Assembly: GCA_021780905.1 (NCBI GenBank)
Contig: JAJXXW010000061.1
Location: 1 to 64,000, forward strand
From: a bacterium
GTDB lineage: Bacteria > Verrucomicrobiota > Verrucomicrobiia > Limisphaerales > UBA11358
DNA length: 64,000 bases
Direction: 5' to 3'
Shown: positions 33,501 through 40,350 of the stretch, one piece after another
How positions within the stretch are numbered: position 1 is the first letter of the stretch
Layout of the letters: every line of letters begins with the position of its first letter
The notes under the pieces: generated by a model
Seen by the model: only the letters and a program-made list of their open reading frames with translations
Databases searched by the model: none
Told to the model about the DNA's origin: nothing
Program-made: the position numbers and the translations under genes

Positions 33501-35412
33501 GAGCCGCCGTTTGGTTCAGGAACAGGTCAACCTCAATGCTTCCACCACGTTCACCAACACGATGGTTTACGACAACGGTGTTGGCGGCGGGCCGGGTGTG
33601 CTCACCCAAATGGGGCAGGCTACCGGCTCGGCCAATCAATGGAGCGGCGCAGCCGACGCCTTCTCGCGCGTGGCTGTCGAAACTAACAGCACGTTCCCGT
33701 ATCCAGCCTATGGTCACATCAACGGCCAGTCTGTCCTCGTGAGCGGCTGGCTGGATAACCAGCCGGTTTCCATCTCGGTTGTCGGCACCAACGCCATGCA
33801 GTGGCGGGCGATGATGGATTTGTCACCCGGCGCGCATCAATTGAAAGTCAGCGCCCTCCATCCTAGCGGTTTCTACACCGCATGGGCGACCAACTCTTTC
33901 ACCAACAACCTTGCCTATCAAACCACGGCGGACAGTTACGACCCGGCAGGGAATATCACCAATCGCGTCTGGAAAAATCCCAGCGGCACGGTCGAACGCA
34001 CGCAAACGCTCTCTTGGGATGCGCGTGGACGGCTCCATGCCGCCGCTGAGAGGGATGGGAACAACAACGGCTACAACTGGAACGCCGTTTATGACGGACT
34101 CAACCGGCGGCTTTCGACAACCACCGTTCTCGTGACAAACGGCGTCGCCTCAACCGCGCCGCCGCAGACCATCTATTCCTATTTCGATCCCCAAGTCGAA
34201 TTCTTGGAGCTTGGCGTTTCTTATGCCGACAGCACAGTTTGGAAACTTTTCGGCCCGGACTTGAACGGTAGATACGGTGGACTCAACGGCGCGGGCGGTC
34301 TCGATGGTGTGTCACCGTATTTGAATTTGTTCTACCAGACCATCAGCGATTTCCGTGGCAACGTTTTGGCAGAAGTGACTAACGGCGTTGTGTCGTGGAA
34401 TCCTGCTCGGCCTACGGGCTACGGCGCGGTGCCGGGCTATCGGCCTGTGGCCTTCGCCAATGGCGCGGACATGGCGCAATCCTCCTCATGGCGCGGGCGT
34501 GAAGTGGACATCACTGGCTACATTCAACTTGGCTTGAGGCCGTATGACCCTCTTTCAGGACGCTGGCTCACTTACGATTCAGTCTGGAACGCGCGCGATC
34601 CAAATTATTATTCTTTCGCAGGTGGCGAGCCGATTATGGGATTCGACCCCGATGGGCGAATTGCGCAAAGCTTCTATAACAATGATGTTAAACCGGAATT
34701 ACAAAGTGGATATAACTGGCTCGTTGATGCGAATGGCACACCGGGACCATATAATGTTCTAGCACAATATATCATCGGTGGAACTCCTTCCTTGATTGGC
34801 CTAAATCCAGCGCCTCAAGACATCTATTATTCTGGATCGGATGCACCCACCTTAAATCTTATTGGTGCAAACGATTTTCAGAATGGCAGTGGAGCATTGC
34901 CACAAGTAATTAACGATGTCTCTCAAGGACAACAAAGTGGGAACTTCAATGTAAGTATGCAAGGCACACCTTGGTATCGTCCGGTTCAAGACATTTCTGG
35001 AATGGCGTCTGGTGGTTTGATTGGCAACAATCCAACCGTGGCTTATACGGGATCGTGGTCAGGCACGTGGACTACTTCAGGGCAAAACGCAAACGGCACA
35101 ACAACAGTTAACTTTTCAGGCAGCAATCCAACAACTGCTGAATCAATGACAAGAGTTCCGCCCGTTCTTAACAATTGGGGATATAACCAGAGTAATCCTA
35201 CACTGATTCAGAACGTGGAAAATGGAAATGTATTCCAGAATCCCGTCCAGAACTTCCAGTGGAATGGGTGGACACAGTTGCCGACAATTTCATTCCAGTC
35301 GCCTGTTGTTCCATTTCGTAGTATAGTTGGTGATAATCCGTTTGGTCAGAATGGACCGTTCCGCAATGTGACTGAACACTATAATTTTCAGGCTACCGTT
35401 CCAAACCATTAA
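24565..35412 (+). CDS. Giant Rhs/YD-repeat protein with beta-helix, Calx-beta-like and transglutaminase-like domains
   Basis: 3615 residues. Order: signal peptide (1-35); glycine/asparagine-rich right-handed beta-helix with choice-of-anchor-like repeats (about 40-540); a Calx-beta-like stretch near 560-670; a transglutaminase-like domain (about 970-1120) with candidate Cys in GSPMEQCALLVYLLRQAG; a DUF6531-like entry (DPVNMMTGEFYI, about 1735); then YD/Rhs repeats to about 3300. The closing Rhs core motif LRPYDPLSGRW...GFDPDGR is near 3322-3365. The last 250 residues are a separate C-terminal tip without known motif, in visibly more AT-rich DNA. In the transglutaminase-like domain the usual catalytic His position appears to be Tyr (NYPWVAAYI), so activity is doubtful. 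Rhs shells usually encapsulate a toxic or adhesive tip. Confidence 0.85.
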   Translation: MKQIRSRQTTGWLSTLAGSAAILLSILLLPFSGYSSGTVTNLNWLDLDAALAGGGTVTIACDGVIYKPYTTPDTISTNTVIDATGHHIVLDGWGGWGGQMFNVSTGATLTLNNVTIADSILNFTVNSLLIAPGVTNGGGGAVFNQGNLVINNCIFTNDVAQGLNGTNGANGINVTSGTAGSGTAGTAGGNISGGAIYNQGTLTVNNTVFNFCAAIGGNGGSGGNGGNATTGTPGTGANGAIGGLAFGGAVFSVNTTNVSMAITNCTFYDNQAVGGVGGNGGNGGVANSSAGANGVGGAGTNGYGGALYIYRNAIVWNSAFGYGAAFGGSGGNNGQTTGTSGNTAGPNGANGYGGAIYNAGTNAIINCSFFENEALGGYGGDGSGGTIGGTGGAGGNAYGGGIYSTNQIGLTNCTLELDAAFIGGGGFGGPPSGATGANGTVAAGANVVRTNGAFTLKNSILAGGTGYGGNGSGTFVDAGENISDDSSITLNGTGSHSSTNPNLASFLEFSGGPTPVIALLAGSPAINAADSTAAPKYDQRGFPRVGAPDIGAFEYGSVGVNVFADGQTASLDGDVGLFLVGRLPSTLTPFTVNYTVSGTASNGVDYVQITNSVTVPTVAATNGANYARISIRGILGAFSVTNKSVTVTLNSSTNYQIDPTDPLNPSTATILLSPQSTFASSKDYARGSSTAADFHSFVVPLNFQTGVPLAATGGNATNLFPGNQWTNTLYHFDATNAALQTNITGRIAFQNPIVAFGSPVGGSPLYLNQGYGFGFFAGDNSANYTNSLRIQVYYRSNSALAGTISLPVPNPANSNQLANLVTNGFSQTFNQFGLQTVLLDTPNQSWGVQLFRTYSLTHTAISPVATNYYYVVEAQGNTATYQPMVLNQSGTQDWSRLYAMEFSSMPANLSTFIDQPHFDGKPLPPAYEGMSLAELTNVVPVLPNLSSLNPSNYLTIDGSPELRRHPILDQFVKNMGNDPLALANYVVNEIDLVDAIDYDTNYNSLPAINLGGVNRSALATFQEGQGSPMEQCALLVYLLRQAGVPATYVFPTNGSLQMLNSQVSKLLRMQLNGAVNSLGQTNVPQLISLNYPWVAAYIGTNWVQIFPWIKDTEITEGFNFYDYMPTNYNSGFKWLTAFINNDTNIFSLSSSDQPLNLLPAFVQHNLDLNHYGLSVDDMGVQCVNRRHLYSQWNQFPEPFALSGTPLVIESLKTNMSLFNTLEIQVYSQANPTRLIDTTAIPVAELHNRKLLLKFQQIGTNNLHNMILSLEAYSPNVTNTWSFSTRADPTWKLVSSNRLDTTDDNIIFQITHTREHFLPGNYTAPGEATVSNLWDYAYFEEGSQNGQTYVFSDTFRKGDLVAFCFDLGKVSSKMLNVYAQELWQFNQTANTNQPSTIDPDIYEGTPAYLLGMSYFNYVDRFEDLNSRLHKVQLVSQYEQGYGLLRPQRDSSGNLINGGQINLITPAVHIPNNGLAAIFNASLHPDSSQDFDSAHLNWWMQRGVQGSAAEHGTLRSFYQTNAISTVKLLQQVHTNMVMLNADNYVAAGQVTYNGVQLQNADANTWSSIVNFFQNSDYDAVAYVTPGIVTNDTYVGVGALCLSYSQIAALVSGLNGGYADNYPTTTFTYANSPNITVDPAPADSTTPFQLLTTSTADSSGNLGNLVDGATATWTQSATATSLGNGQTQLDPSLLQAEAQISATYGSQQNAPAAYNQLYNVGTASTTTPVYSGVMQTIADPVNMMTGEFYIDAPDITLPGPMPLQIRRNYGSQNLAENEFGFGWKMSCVPFLSVGTNSILIYAAEMDGSIVAYRQTATNANVWLPQPQDNPSLNNDSKIGIGSVGNLFNNRLQLSTPGGTNTYLLTGADGSTRTFTVASYPVGTFTRQRPYLNQWQDSRGNFYTFQYGTNSTQPDYGEVNRIQSSNGNFAWFEYDVYGHIIVAHTGDGRILNYTYDQYGDLISVVLPDQMEIDYVYQHSNFVTNSVTNVYSTHLIVEEDKPDGRVLQNIYDSQRRVTNQLFTAGVDLNPIRTATFAYTNNFSLTSPTNLLTGVTVVSDYFNHATTYYYTNSLLGKIVDPLNQTVLQAWYQTNGPGGFQRSLQSVTDKRGLQTVYLYDSFGNLTNTVVTGDITGDGIITQAATNSASYNTNNLPVQITDPVGNSTVLVYDPVFNFLPQQSIRYAGVTPVSTNFNVYGDATNVVTLGSVTQTNIAFGVATRKIRAYGSPDASTNDLAYNGQGFPTNSVQYTGTGDPNIVNQLFYDERGELIQRTDAVGASYAFAFDPMGRPTAQETFDTGQTTPMDWNFKYYNENGELNWIDGPRYNPEDYIFYDYDGAGRVTTEIHWRSEANASGTGVEAPAGYNLYAQTFNQFDPLGNLLSKIDPRGAVTTNTWDALCRLTQSTRFDTNGVTVLSADRFSYEPGGQVQSHTNALGGVTTTFYTTTGQPESRLNADGSTNAWRYYSDGRIKREIQSNGAYWQTTYDDVNRITTRVFCSAAGVPEATNSVQLDRRGNVIQRVDAGNNIFTTTFDGIDRAKVTAGPAIVTVQSQENPFTFVVTYVTNVLQQVVTNFYDAAGRSMTNINVLDEKNITTMDAIGRPTSTLIYNASGSLANEKYFTYSADHNSVTATSGSGANAIVNTTWTDNDGHTVLSIAYPSANNTEFTLNQFDLAGNQISQQHDSSASGTVTTWTTGSYSFDGLNRMTSKVDRDNALTTYSFDPMNDLTNRTMPGGLQWQAIFNNAGQMTQEQNFGGGNPTRTTTYSYYPSGNVFAGLLETKTDGRGTSCTYSYDDWLRQATMTYSGSLPEQNLTTTWQYEPRGFVTSITEQFASTNTGPNTTILRSYDPYGQMSSESVSAGSFSYGANQGFDAAGRRSVLGIGGGNYAFSWRADGNLIGASDPTGAGAYNFDTAGLLTNRTTGVRSTAITSRDGEGRPLSIATTVNMASELNESLTWSGDGLLATHTLARADFTDPHVYTYANSSRRLVQEQVNLNASTTFTNTMVYDNGVGGGPGVLTQMGQATGSANQWSGAADAFSRVAVETNSTFPYPAYGHINGQSVLVSGWLDNQPVSISVVGTNAMQWRAMMDLSPGAHQLKVSALHPSGFYTAWATNSFTNNLAYQTTADSYDPAGNITNRVWKNPSGTVERTQTLSWDARGRLHAAAERDGNNNGYNWNAVYDGLNRRLSTTTVLVTNGVASTAPPQTIYSYFDPQVEFLELGVSYADSTVWKLFGPDLNGRYGGLNGAGGLDGVSPYLNLFYQTISDFRGNVLAEVTNGVVSWNPARPTGYGAVPGYRPVAFANGADMAQSSSWRGREVDITGYIQLGLRPYDPLSGRWLTYDSVWNARDPNYYSFAGGEPIMGFDPDGRIAQSFYNNDVKPELQSGYNWLVDANGTPGPYNVLAQYIIGGTPSLIGLNPAPQDIYYSGSDAPTLNLIGANDFQNGSGALPQVINDVSQGQQSGNFNVSMQGTPWYRPVQDISGMASGGLIGNNPTVAYTGSWSGTWTTSGQNANGTTTVNFSGSNPTTAESMTRVPPVLNNWGYNQSNPTLIQNVENGNVFQNPVQNFQWNGWTQLPTISFQSPVVPFRSIVGDNPFGQNGPFRNVTEHYNFQATVPNH

Positions 35413-35430
35413 CAGAATCATCAATAAATC

Positions 35431-35955
35431 GTGAAAGCGTTTTTCAAACTTACATTTCTGTTTCTGATAACCGGGCTAGTGGGTTGTTCGGCTGACAACC
35501 CGCCACCTTCAACGTCAGAAATTGCCGGAACATATTGGGGACGCTACGGAGACGGTGATGAGACTTTTGAAATTCGGACAAACGGGACGTTTTCCCAAAC
35601 TTTTCAAATCGGAACTAATGTTATCTATGCTATGGATGGAAAGTGGCAGTTTGAAGCAGAAATGAACATTGATGGGAAATGGCAATTGAAAACAAACTTG
35701 AGTGGAGAATTGCAGGAAGAAAAAATCTCAAATGTAAAGCGGACGGTTAAGATAAATCGCGTCAAATTTGAACCCTTTATGATTCCTAACGGCGTTTTGG
35801 GCAGTAACTCAAGCCGTAAAGTAGATGTTGGAAGCGGAAGCTGGTCGCGCAATCCAATTCGTATTGAATTTGGTGCTTGGCCATATTTGGTGGACAAAGT
35901 TGCCGGTCAAGGTGCGACAATTAAAGTTAATGGTGGAAAAAGCACATCACCTTAA
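35431..35955 (+). CDS. Putative lipoprotein, possible immunity or partner protein of the Rhs tip
   Basis: 174 residues from a GTG start. The signal is of lipoprotein type with lipobox GLVGC. The mature part is a small beta-rich domain (AGTYWGRYGDGDETFEIRTNG). Position directly after the Rhs C-terminal tip, and an AT-rich composition like that of the tip, suggest that it travelled with it. Immunity function is inferred from position only. Confidence 0.6.
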   Translation: MKAFFKLTFLFLITGLVGCSADNPPPSTSEIAGTYWGRYGDGDETFEIRTNGTFSQTFQIGTNVIYAMDGKWQFEAEMNIDGKWQLKTNLSGELQEEKISNVKRTVKINRVKFEPFMIPNGVLGSNSSRKVDVGSGSWSRNPIRIEFGAWPYLVDKVAGQGATIKVNGGKSTSP

Positions 35956-35976
35956 AAAGGTAAAACGAATCCAGCT

Positions 35977-36474
35977 ATGTCAACTAACCCTCTTCAGCGC
36001 ATACGGCTGTTGATTCTGATCTTCATGGCTGGCTTACTTGTTAGTGGCGCAACAGCTATTCCGCTGGATACGGAACTAAAATTCTTGGCTTATGTCGGGG
36101 CTGTGGACAACAGCACAGGCACAGAGCAATCAGGCGTGAAAAGATGGATAAGCACTGTTCGTGATGGAATTGTTGAAACCAATGCGAAATACCCCTTTAT
36201 TGCCTACGGCACGGATTGGCTTGCATTTGCACATTTTGTTATTGCGATTGCATTTATTGGGCCGCTACGCGACCCCATAAAAAATATTTGGATAATTGAG
36301 TTTGGTATAATTGCTTGCATTTTGGTTGTGCCGTTCGCGTTAATTATGGGTAACATTCGGGGAATCCCATTGGGCTGGCGACTAATTGATTGTTCTTTTG
36401 GGGTTTTGGGTCTTATTCCATTGATTATTTGCCAACGCCAAATAAGTCGTTTAGCGAACTCACAAAACGTTTAA
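35977..36474 (+). CDS. Multi-pass membrane protein after the Rhs tip
   Basis: 165 residues with four hydrophobic segments (LLILIFMAGLLVSGATAIP, WLAFAHFVIAIAFIGPL, IIEFGIIACILVVPFALI, LIDCSFGVLGLIPLIIC). I recognise no family. AT-rich like its left neighbour, 21 bp after it. A membrane immunity protein is possible if the Rhs tip acts on membranes. Confidence 0.6.
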   Translation: MSTNPLQRIRLLILIFMAGLLVSGATAIPLDTELKFLAYVGAVDNSTGTEQSGVKRWISTVRDGIVETNAKYPFIAYGTDWLAFAHFVIAIAFIGPLRDPIKNIWIIEFGIIACILVVPFALIMGNIRGIPLGWRLIDCSFGVLGLIPLIICQRQISRLANSQNV

Positions 36475-36478
36475 TGAT

Positions 36479-36880
36479 ATGAGAATCTTTTTTTCCTTCG
36501 TTTTGATTTGCGTCACCACTGCGCAGGCACAGCTTATCGTCACGGTCGCGCCGCCCAAAGTCACTGACCAAAAAGCCGTCGTTGAGTTAAAAATGAAGAA
36601 CGGCCTCGCCGAGAAGATTGAATCGGCCCGCGCCATCTGTTTCCTGATTGACGACCAGGGCAAAATGGTCGGCGAATCGTCCAAATGGGTCATCGGCGGC
36701 TCGAAGAATCGGCCAGACTTGGAACCAAAAAAAGAAACCTCTTTCAACTTCGTCATCACAGGCAGCCAGCCCTTCACGACCACCAACCTCACAGCCAAAG
36801 TGAGTTTCAGCCGCGTAGTGCTGGCCGGCGAGAAAGTGGCTGATCCGAAAACGGATGTGCAAATCCAAAACGCCAAATAA
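36479..36880 (+). CDS. Exported hypothetical protein
   Basis: 133 residues with a signal peptide (MRIFFSFVLICVTTAQAQ). The mature part resembles a single immunoglobulin-like beta domain (VTDQKAVVELKMKNGLAEKIESARAICFLID). GC content is back to the level of the element here, so the AT-rich insert seems to end near 36475. It is four bases after the preceding membrane-protein gene. Confidence 0.6.
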   Translation: MRIFFSFVLICVTTAQAQLIVTVAPPKVTDQKAVVELKMKNGLAEKIESARAICFLIDDQGKMVGESSKWVIGGSKNRPDLEPKKETSFNFVITGSQPFTTTNLTAKVSFSRVVLAGEKVADPKTDVQIQNAK

Positions 36881-36884
36881 TTTT

Positions 36885-37991
36885 ATGAATCAAACCAGCA
36901 ACTCCATTGCCATTATGAAATCCCCAAGGCTATCCGCAAGAATCAACCGCGTCACTGTGCTGTTCGCAGCCGTTATTGGCGGCGTTTTTCTACAAACCAG
37001 CGTCATCACCGCCCAAACGTCGGCTGATCTGGCCATTTCAATCTATAACACGCCACTGGACGTTTACACCAACGACTACATGCCCTACACGATGTATGTG
37101 ACCAACTTTGGTCCCGGCACCGTGGCCAGCGTGGTTGTGACCAACACCCTGCCCAGCGGCTTTTCTCTGATTGGTGCTTCGCCCGCTTACACGCTTTCCG
37201 GCAACTCTCTTTCTTTCAGTCTTGGATCACTAACCAATCTTCAGGTGGTGAAATTGAGTGTCAGAGTGGCAACGGCTAATGCGGGCAGTTACACATTTTC
37301 GACAAAAGTCAGTTCAACGAGCAATACCGACCCAAACCCCGTCAACAACTCCGCGAGTTTTGGCGTCAATGTGGGAAGTTATCCCTCCAGTTCTCTCACG
37401 GCCAGCCTGGTTTCCTCGGAGCAGTTGGATTTGCAATCCGGCTTGGAGGCGCAGTTCATCCAAATATCCAACACCGGTTCATCTTCAATTTCTTCCGCGC
37501 GCGTCGTTGTGACGGGACTGACGAACCAATTATGGATGGCCGCAGGCACAAACAATGGGAATCCTTTTGTAATCTATGGTTCCCCGCTCGCGCCTGGACA
37601 GAGCGCGAATTTGCTGTTGGAATTTGCACCGAGAGGTTCCTTTACATTTTCCAGTTCGCAGTTACAGCCATTCGCAACAACACTGGCTACCTTGGCTCCA
37701 CCGGCGAACTTGAGCACGCCCATGTCTCCCCTTTCAGAAGGGCGTGAATCCGCCAGTGCCGTAGCTCCCGGCGCGGTAGTCATTTTTTGGTCGAGCGTTA
37801 CCAATCAGTCTTACACTGTCCTTTACAGCGACAATCCTGAATTTGCCAATCCATTACTGTCTCCGCAAATCGTGCCGCCAACAGGGCCGGGCTTTAACCA
37901 ATCTGAATGGATTGACTACGGCCCGCCCGCGACCGTCAGTTTTCCGACCAATACAACGCCTCGTTATTATCGCATATTTTCAAACCCGTAG
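36885..37991 (+). CDS. Exported protein with DUF11-type beta repeat
   Basis: 368 residues if started at MNQTSNSIAIMKSPRLSARI; MKSPRL ten residues later is equally possible. A long-n-region signal peptide ends near ITAQTSADL. Residues about 45-165 match the DUF11 pattern (YMPYTMYVTNFGPGTVASVVVTN, LPSGFSLIGASPAY, NPVNNSASFGVNV). The rest forms further beta domains. DUF11 repeats are common in surface or cell-envelope proteins. It follows the 36479 gene by 4 bp. Confidence 0.7.
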   Translation: MNQTSNSIAIMKSPRLSARINRVTVLFAAVIGGVFLQTSVITAQTSADLAISIYNTPLDVYTNDYMPYTMYVTNFGPGTVASVVVTNTLPSGFSLIGASPAYTLSGNSLSFSLGSLTNLQVVKLSVRVATANAGSYTFSTKVSSTSNTDPNPVNNSASFGVNVGSYPSSSLTASLVSSEQLDLQSGLEAQFIQISNTGSSSISSARVVVTGLTNQLWMAAGTNNGNPFVIYGSPLAPGQSANLLLEFAPRGSFTFSSSQLQPFATTLATLAPPANLSTPMSPLSEGRESASAVAPGAVVIFWSSVTNQSYTVLYSDNPEFANPLLSPQIVPPTGPGFNQSEWIDYGPPATVSFPTNTTPRYYRIFSNP

Positions 37992-38308
37992 CAGCGAATG
38001 ACCAGACAACCACGCGGCTTGTTCACATGGAGCGAGCCGCCAATATTTTTCCCAGCCAACATAAATTCGGCGACGGAGAAATTTTACGGCTACTGACAGC
38101 GGCCATTTCGTGACGCCTTGAAATTTGTGAAAAACAAATCGCATTATGCTTGGAATTGAATAACCTTATGTTCAGTTCAAACGATGGCTTGCCCATTCGG
38201 GCATGTGCGGTTTTCTGACTGCTCAACTGTGAACAATTTGGGATAAAGCGCCCGTCAATTCGAACGTTAAAAGGGCAGCCACACTGACAACACTGTTGAT
38301 TTGCAAAC
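37992..38308 (+). other. Intergenic stretch without a recognised gene
   Basis: 317 bp between the DUF11 and MORN genes. I see no ORF with family support, no RNA gene and no convincing promoter. A short TTTGT/ACAAA inverted repeat occurs in the middle. Confidence 0.5.
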
Positions 38309-39145
38309 ATGCCGAAACGTCGTATAGAGCGGTATTATTACCGCAACGGACAAATCCGCATGGAAAACAGGGAAGTGGGAGGGGAGCTTCACGGCCTTTG
38401 CCGCACCTGGCATTACAACGGCCAACTGGCCGGGGAACAGCGTTACCACCACGGCAAATTGCATGGTATCAGCCAGCAATGGGATGAACACGGACATCCG
38501 CTCGGTTCCTTCACCATGAACCACGGCACGGGCCGACCACGGTATTGGCACAACAATGGCCGGTTGAGATTGGAAATCAATTCCCTCAATGGCAAATTTT
38601 TCGGACGGATGCGGATTTGGCTGCGGGACGGCACAGTGGTTCAAGAGACCTACTACATCAGCAACGTGGACGTAACCCGCGCTGCCTATCTGAAAGCCGC
38701 CCGCAAATATCCTGACTGGCCTCAACACGAAGGAGAACCGGCAGGAAAAGTGGCGCGTGACAATCCAGCCCTGAAGCTCAAGGAGCATGAATTGTTCATG
38801 GAATCCCTTTTGGCGAAAAACTGTGCCGAAGCCCGGCAATGGTTGGGCGCAGCCAAAAATCCCGATCTCCGTTCGCTGGCAAGATTTCGCACGGCAAAAA
38901 CGGCGCTTCAATTTGTCGAAACGCTATACGCTGCCGGCGCGGAAACCGTCATTGCCGCCGTCATTTATTCAGGCAGGCGCGGAAAACAATTCGCCGACCG
39001 GCTGTTGGTCAAACTGCCGAAGGTGTCGGCAAAGCGAAAGGCGCTGCGAAAGATTTGTCAGGATTTATGCGCCAAGCGCGGCGGCGCATTCTTGCCGGAC
39101 CAGAAGGACATGGGCGAAAGCCACCTCTTTATCAATCTTGAATGA
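38309..39145 (+). CDS. MORN-repeat (YwqK-like) protein
   Basis: 278 residues, cytoplasmic. The N-terminal 125 residues contain at least four MORN-variant repeats: YYYRNGQIRMENREVGGELHG, WHYNGQLAGEQRYHHGKLHG, WDEHGHPLGSF and YWHNNGRLRLEINSLNGKFFG. The C-terminal half is a helical domain with repeated short helices (MESLLAKNCAEARQWL, TALQFVETLYAAGAE). YwqK-type proteins are annotated as antitoxins in some systems, but the evidence for this one is nil. Confidence 0.7.
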   Translation: MPKRRIERYYYRNGQIRMENREVGGELHGLCRTWHYNGQLAGEQRYHHGKLHGISQQWDEHGHPLGSFTMNHGTGRPRYWHNNGRLRLEINSLNGKFFGRMRIWLRDGTVVQETYYISNVDVTRAAYLKAARKYPDWPQHEGEPAGKVARDNPALKLKEHELFMESLLAKNCAEARQWLGAAKNPDLRSLARFRTAKTALQFVETLYAAGAETVIAAVIYSGRRGKQFADRLLVKLPKVSAKRKALRKICQDLCAKRGGAFLPDQKDMGESHLFINLE

Positions 39146-39227
39146 AAGAACGAATCCCCAACCGAGGCAGTTGGCCGCCTGCCAAAATATATTGCAAAGA
39201 AACAAATTCATCCTCACATTCTTCCGC

Positions 39228-39863
39228 ATGAGAATGAAACCGAATGCCGCAACAATCGCCTTGGCATTCGTATTTATTGCGAGTGTCCTTTCAGCGCGGG
39301 CGGATGAAAAACTTTCAAGCCTTCAAACCGCGCTATCCTCGGCAACGATCAGCGGGTATGTATCAACCGAACGGTTCATCCCAACGATCAACCCCGCGCT
39401 CGCCACATTCCAGCCAGAACAGCCAATTTCTCGAAGCCAGGCATGGCAGACCGAATTTTCCCAACGACTGCCAAGAAATGACAGATCATCCCTGTCGCCG
39501 CTTCCGCTCCTGAATCCATCCGAAGTTGCAATCACCGTGCCAACACTCAGTTTGATTGATGTGAGCGTTCAAAATCCTTCACTCAATCTGCAAATTTTTC
39601 AGCCAACAGTTGAGGGCTTGAATCCCAATGCAGGCGTGACCTACGCGGGAGATTCGTCGGGGGCAGTAATGATGGAAGCAATCCGCCAAACGGCGGTAGC
39701 GGCGCAACTCCCGTCCATGCTGCCGCCACCGGATTTGCAAATTCAATTTAACCAGGCAGGGATTCAACCAGCACCCGAACCATCCACGATTGCCCTCGGC
39801 GGTCTGGTTTTTGGATTGATCGCCTTAACGCGATTGAACAGACGCCAGAGAAATATGCGTTGA
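39228..39863 (+). CDS. PEP-CTERM-anchored exported protein
   Basis: 211 residues, starting MRMKPNAATIALAFVF (MKPN two codons later is possible). It has a signal peptide ending near LSARADEK and a Ser/Pro-rich mature region. The end is a classical exosortase signal: PEPSTIALGGLVFGLIALTR followed by basic residues. Export and sorting would need a host exosortase; none is in the window. Confidence 0.75.
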   Translation: MRMKPNAATIALAFVFIASVLSARADEKLSSLQTALSSATISGYVSTERFIPTINPALATFQPEQPISRSQAWQTEFSQRLPRNDRSSLSPLPLLNPSEVAITVPTLSLIDVSVQNPSLNLQIFQPTVEGLNPNAGVTYAGDSSGAVMMEAIRQTAVAAQLPSMLPPPDLQIQFNQAGIQPAPEPSTIALGGLVFGLIALTRLNRRQRNMR

Positions 39864-39991
39864 TGGTGGAAGCCGCCGGGACCAACGGGCGGGAACTGAC
39901 ACGGCGGCCTCGCTAATATCGCTCCGGCCCGCCTTCCGTCATTTCCCGCCCGCTCGTCCCTTGTGCGGACTGCTGAAAACGCAAAAGCGTT

Positions 39992-40097
39992 CGCTTCCGT
40001 CAACGGTTGGCGGCGGCGTTGCGTTCCAGCTCCGTTCCTAAAATCGTCTCTGCGCCTCCACTTCACTTGCTCCGCCCGCCAACCGTTGACCGAAGCG
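39992..40097 (+). repeat. 22-bp inverted repeat in a 487-bp gene-free region
   Basis: 39992-40013 and 40076-40097 are reverse complements at 21 of 22 positions (core GTCAACGGTTGGCGG), with a 62-nt loop. The surrounding interval 39864-40350 holds no gene I can support. The structure could be a terminator-like hairpin, a mobile palindromic element or an RNA element. Confidence 0.65.
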
Positions 40098-40350
40098 GGT
40101 TCAATCTTCCATCGTTGAGCAGTCGCTCCCTGGGCAATTCATAATTCCACCCCATGCAGCGGGATGCCGCCCGCTTTCGCAGCGATGAAAAGGCGGGGCG
40201 ATTATATGGCGTTGGCGGAAACGTCAAGGATACTTCGGGTCGGCTCAAACAGGACTCGCCGCTTCCGATCCTCCTTGACCTTTCCGCCACCGCCAAAGCC
40301 CTGCCTTTAGGTTTTCATCGCGCACACCTGTCGCTGCGCGTGCAAAACGA

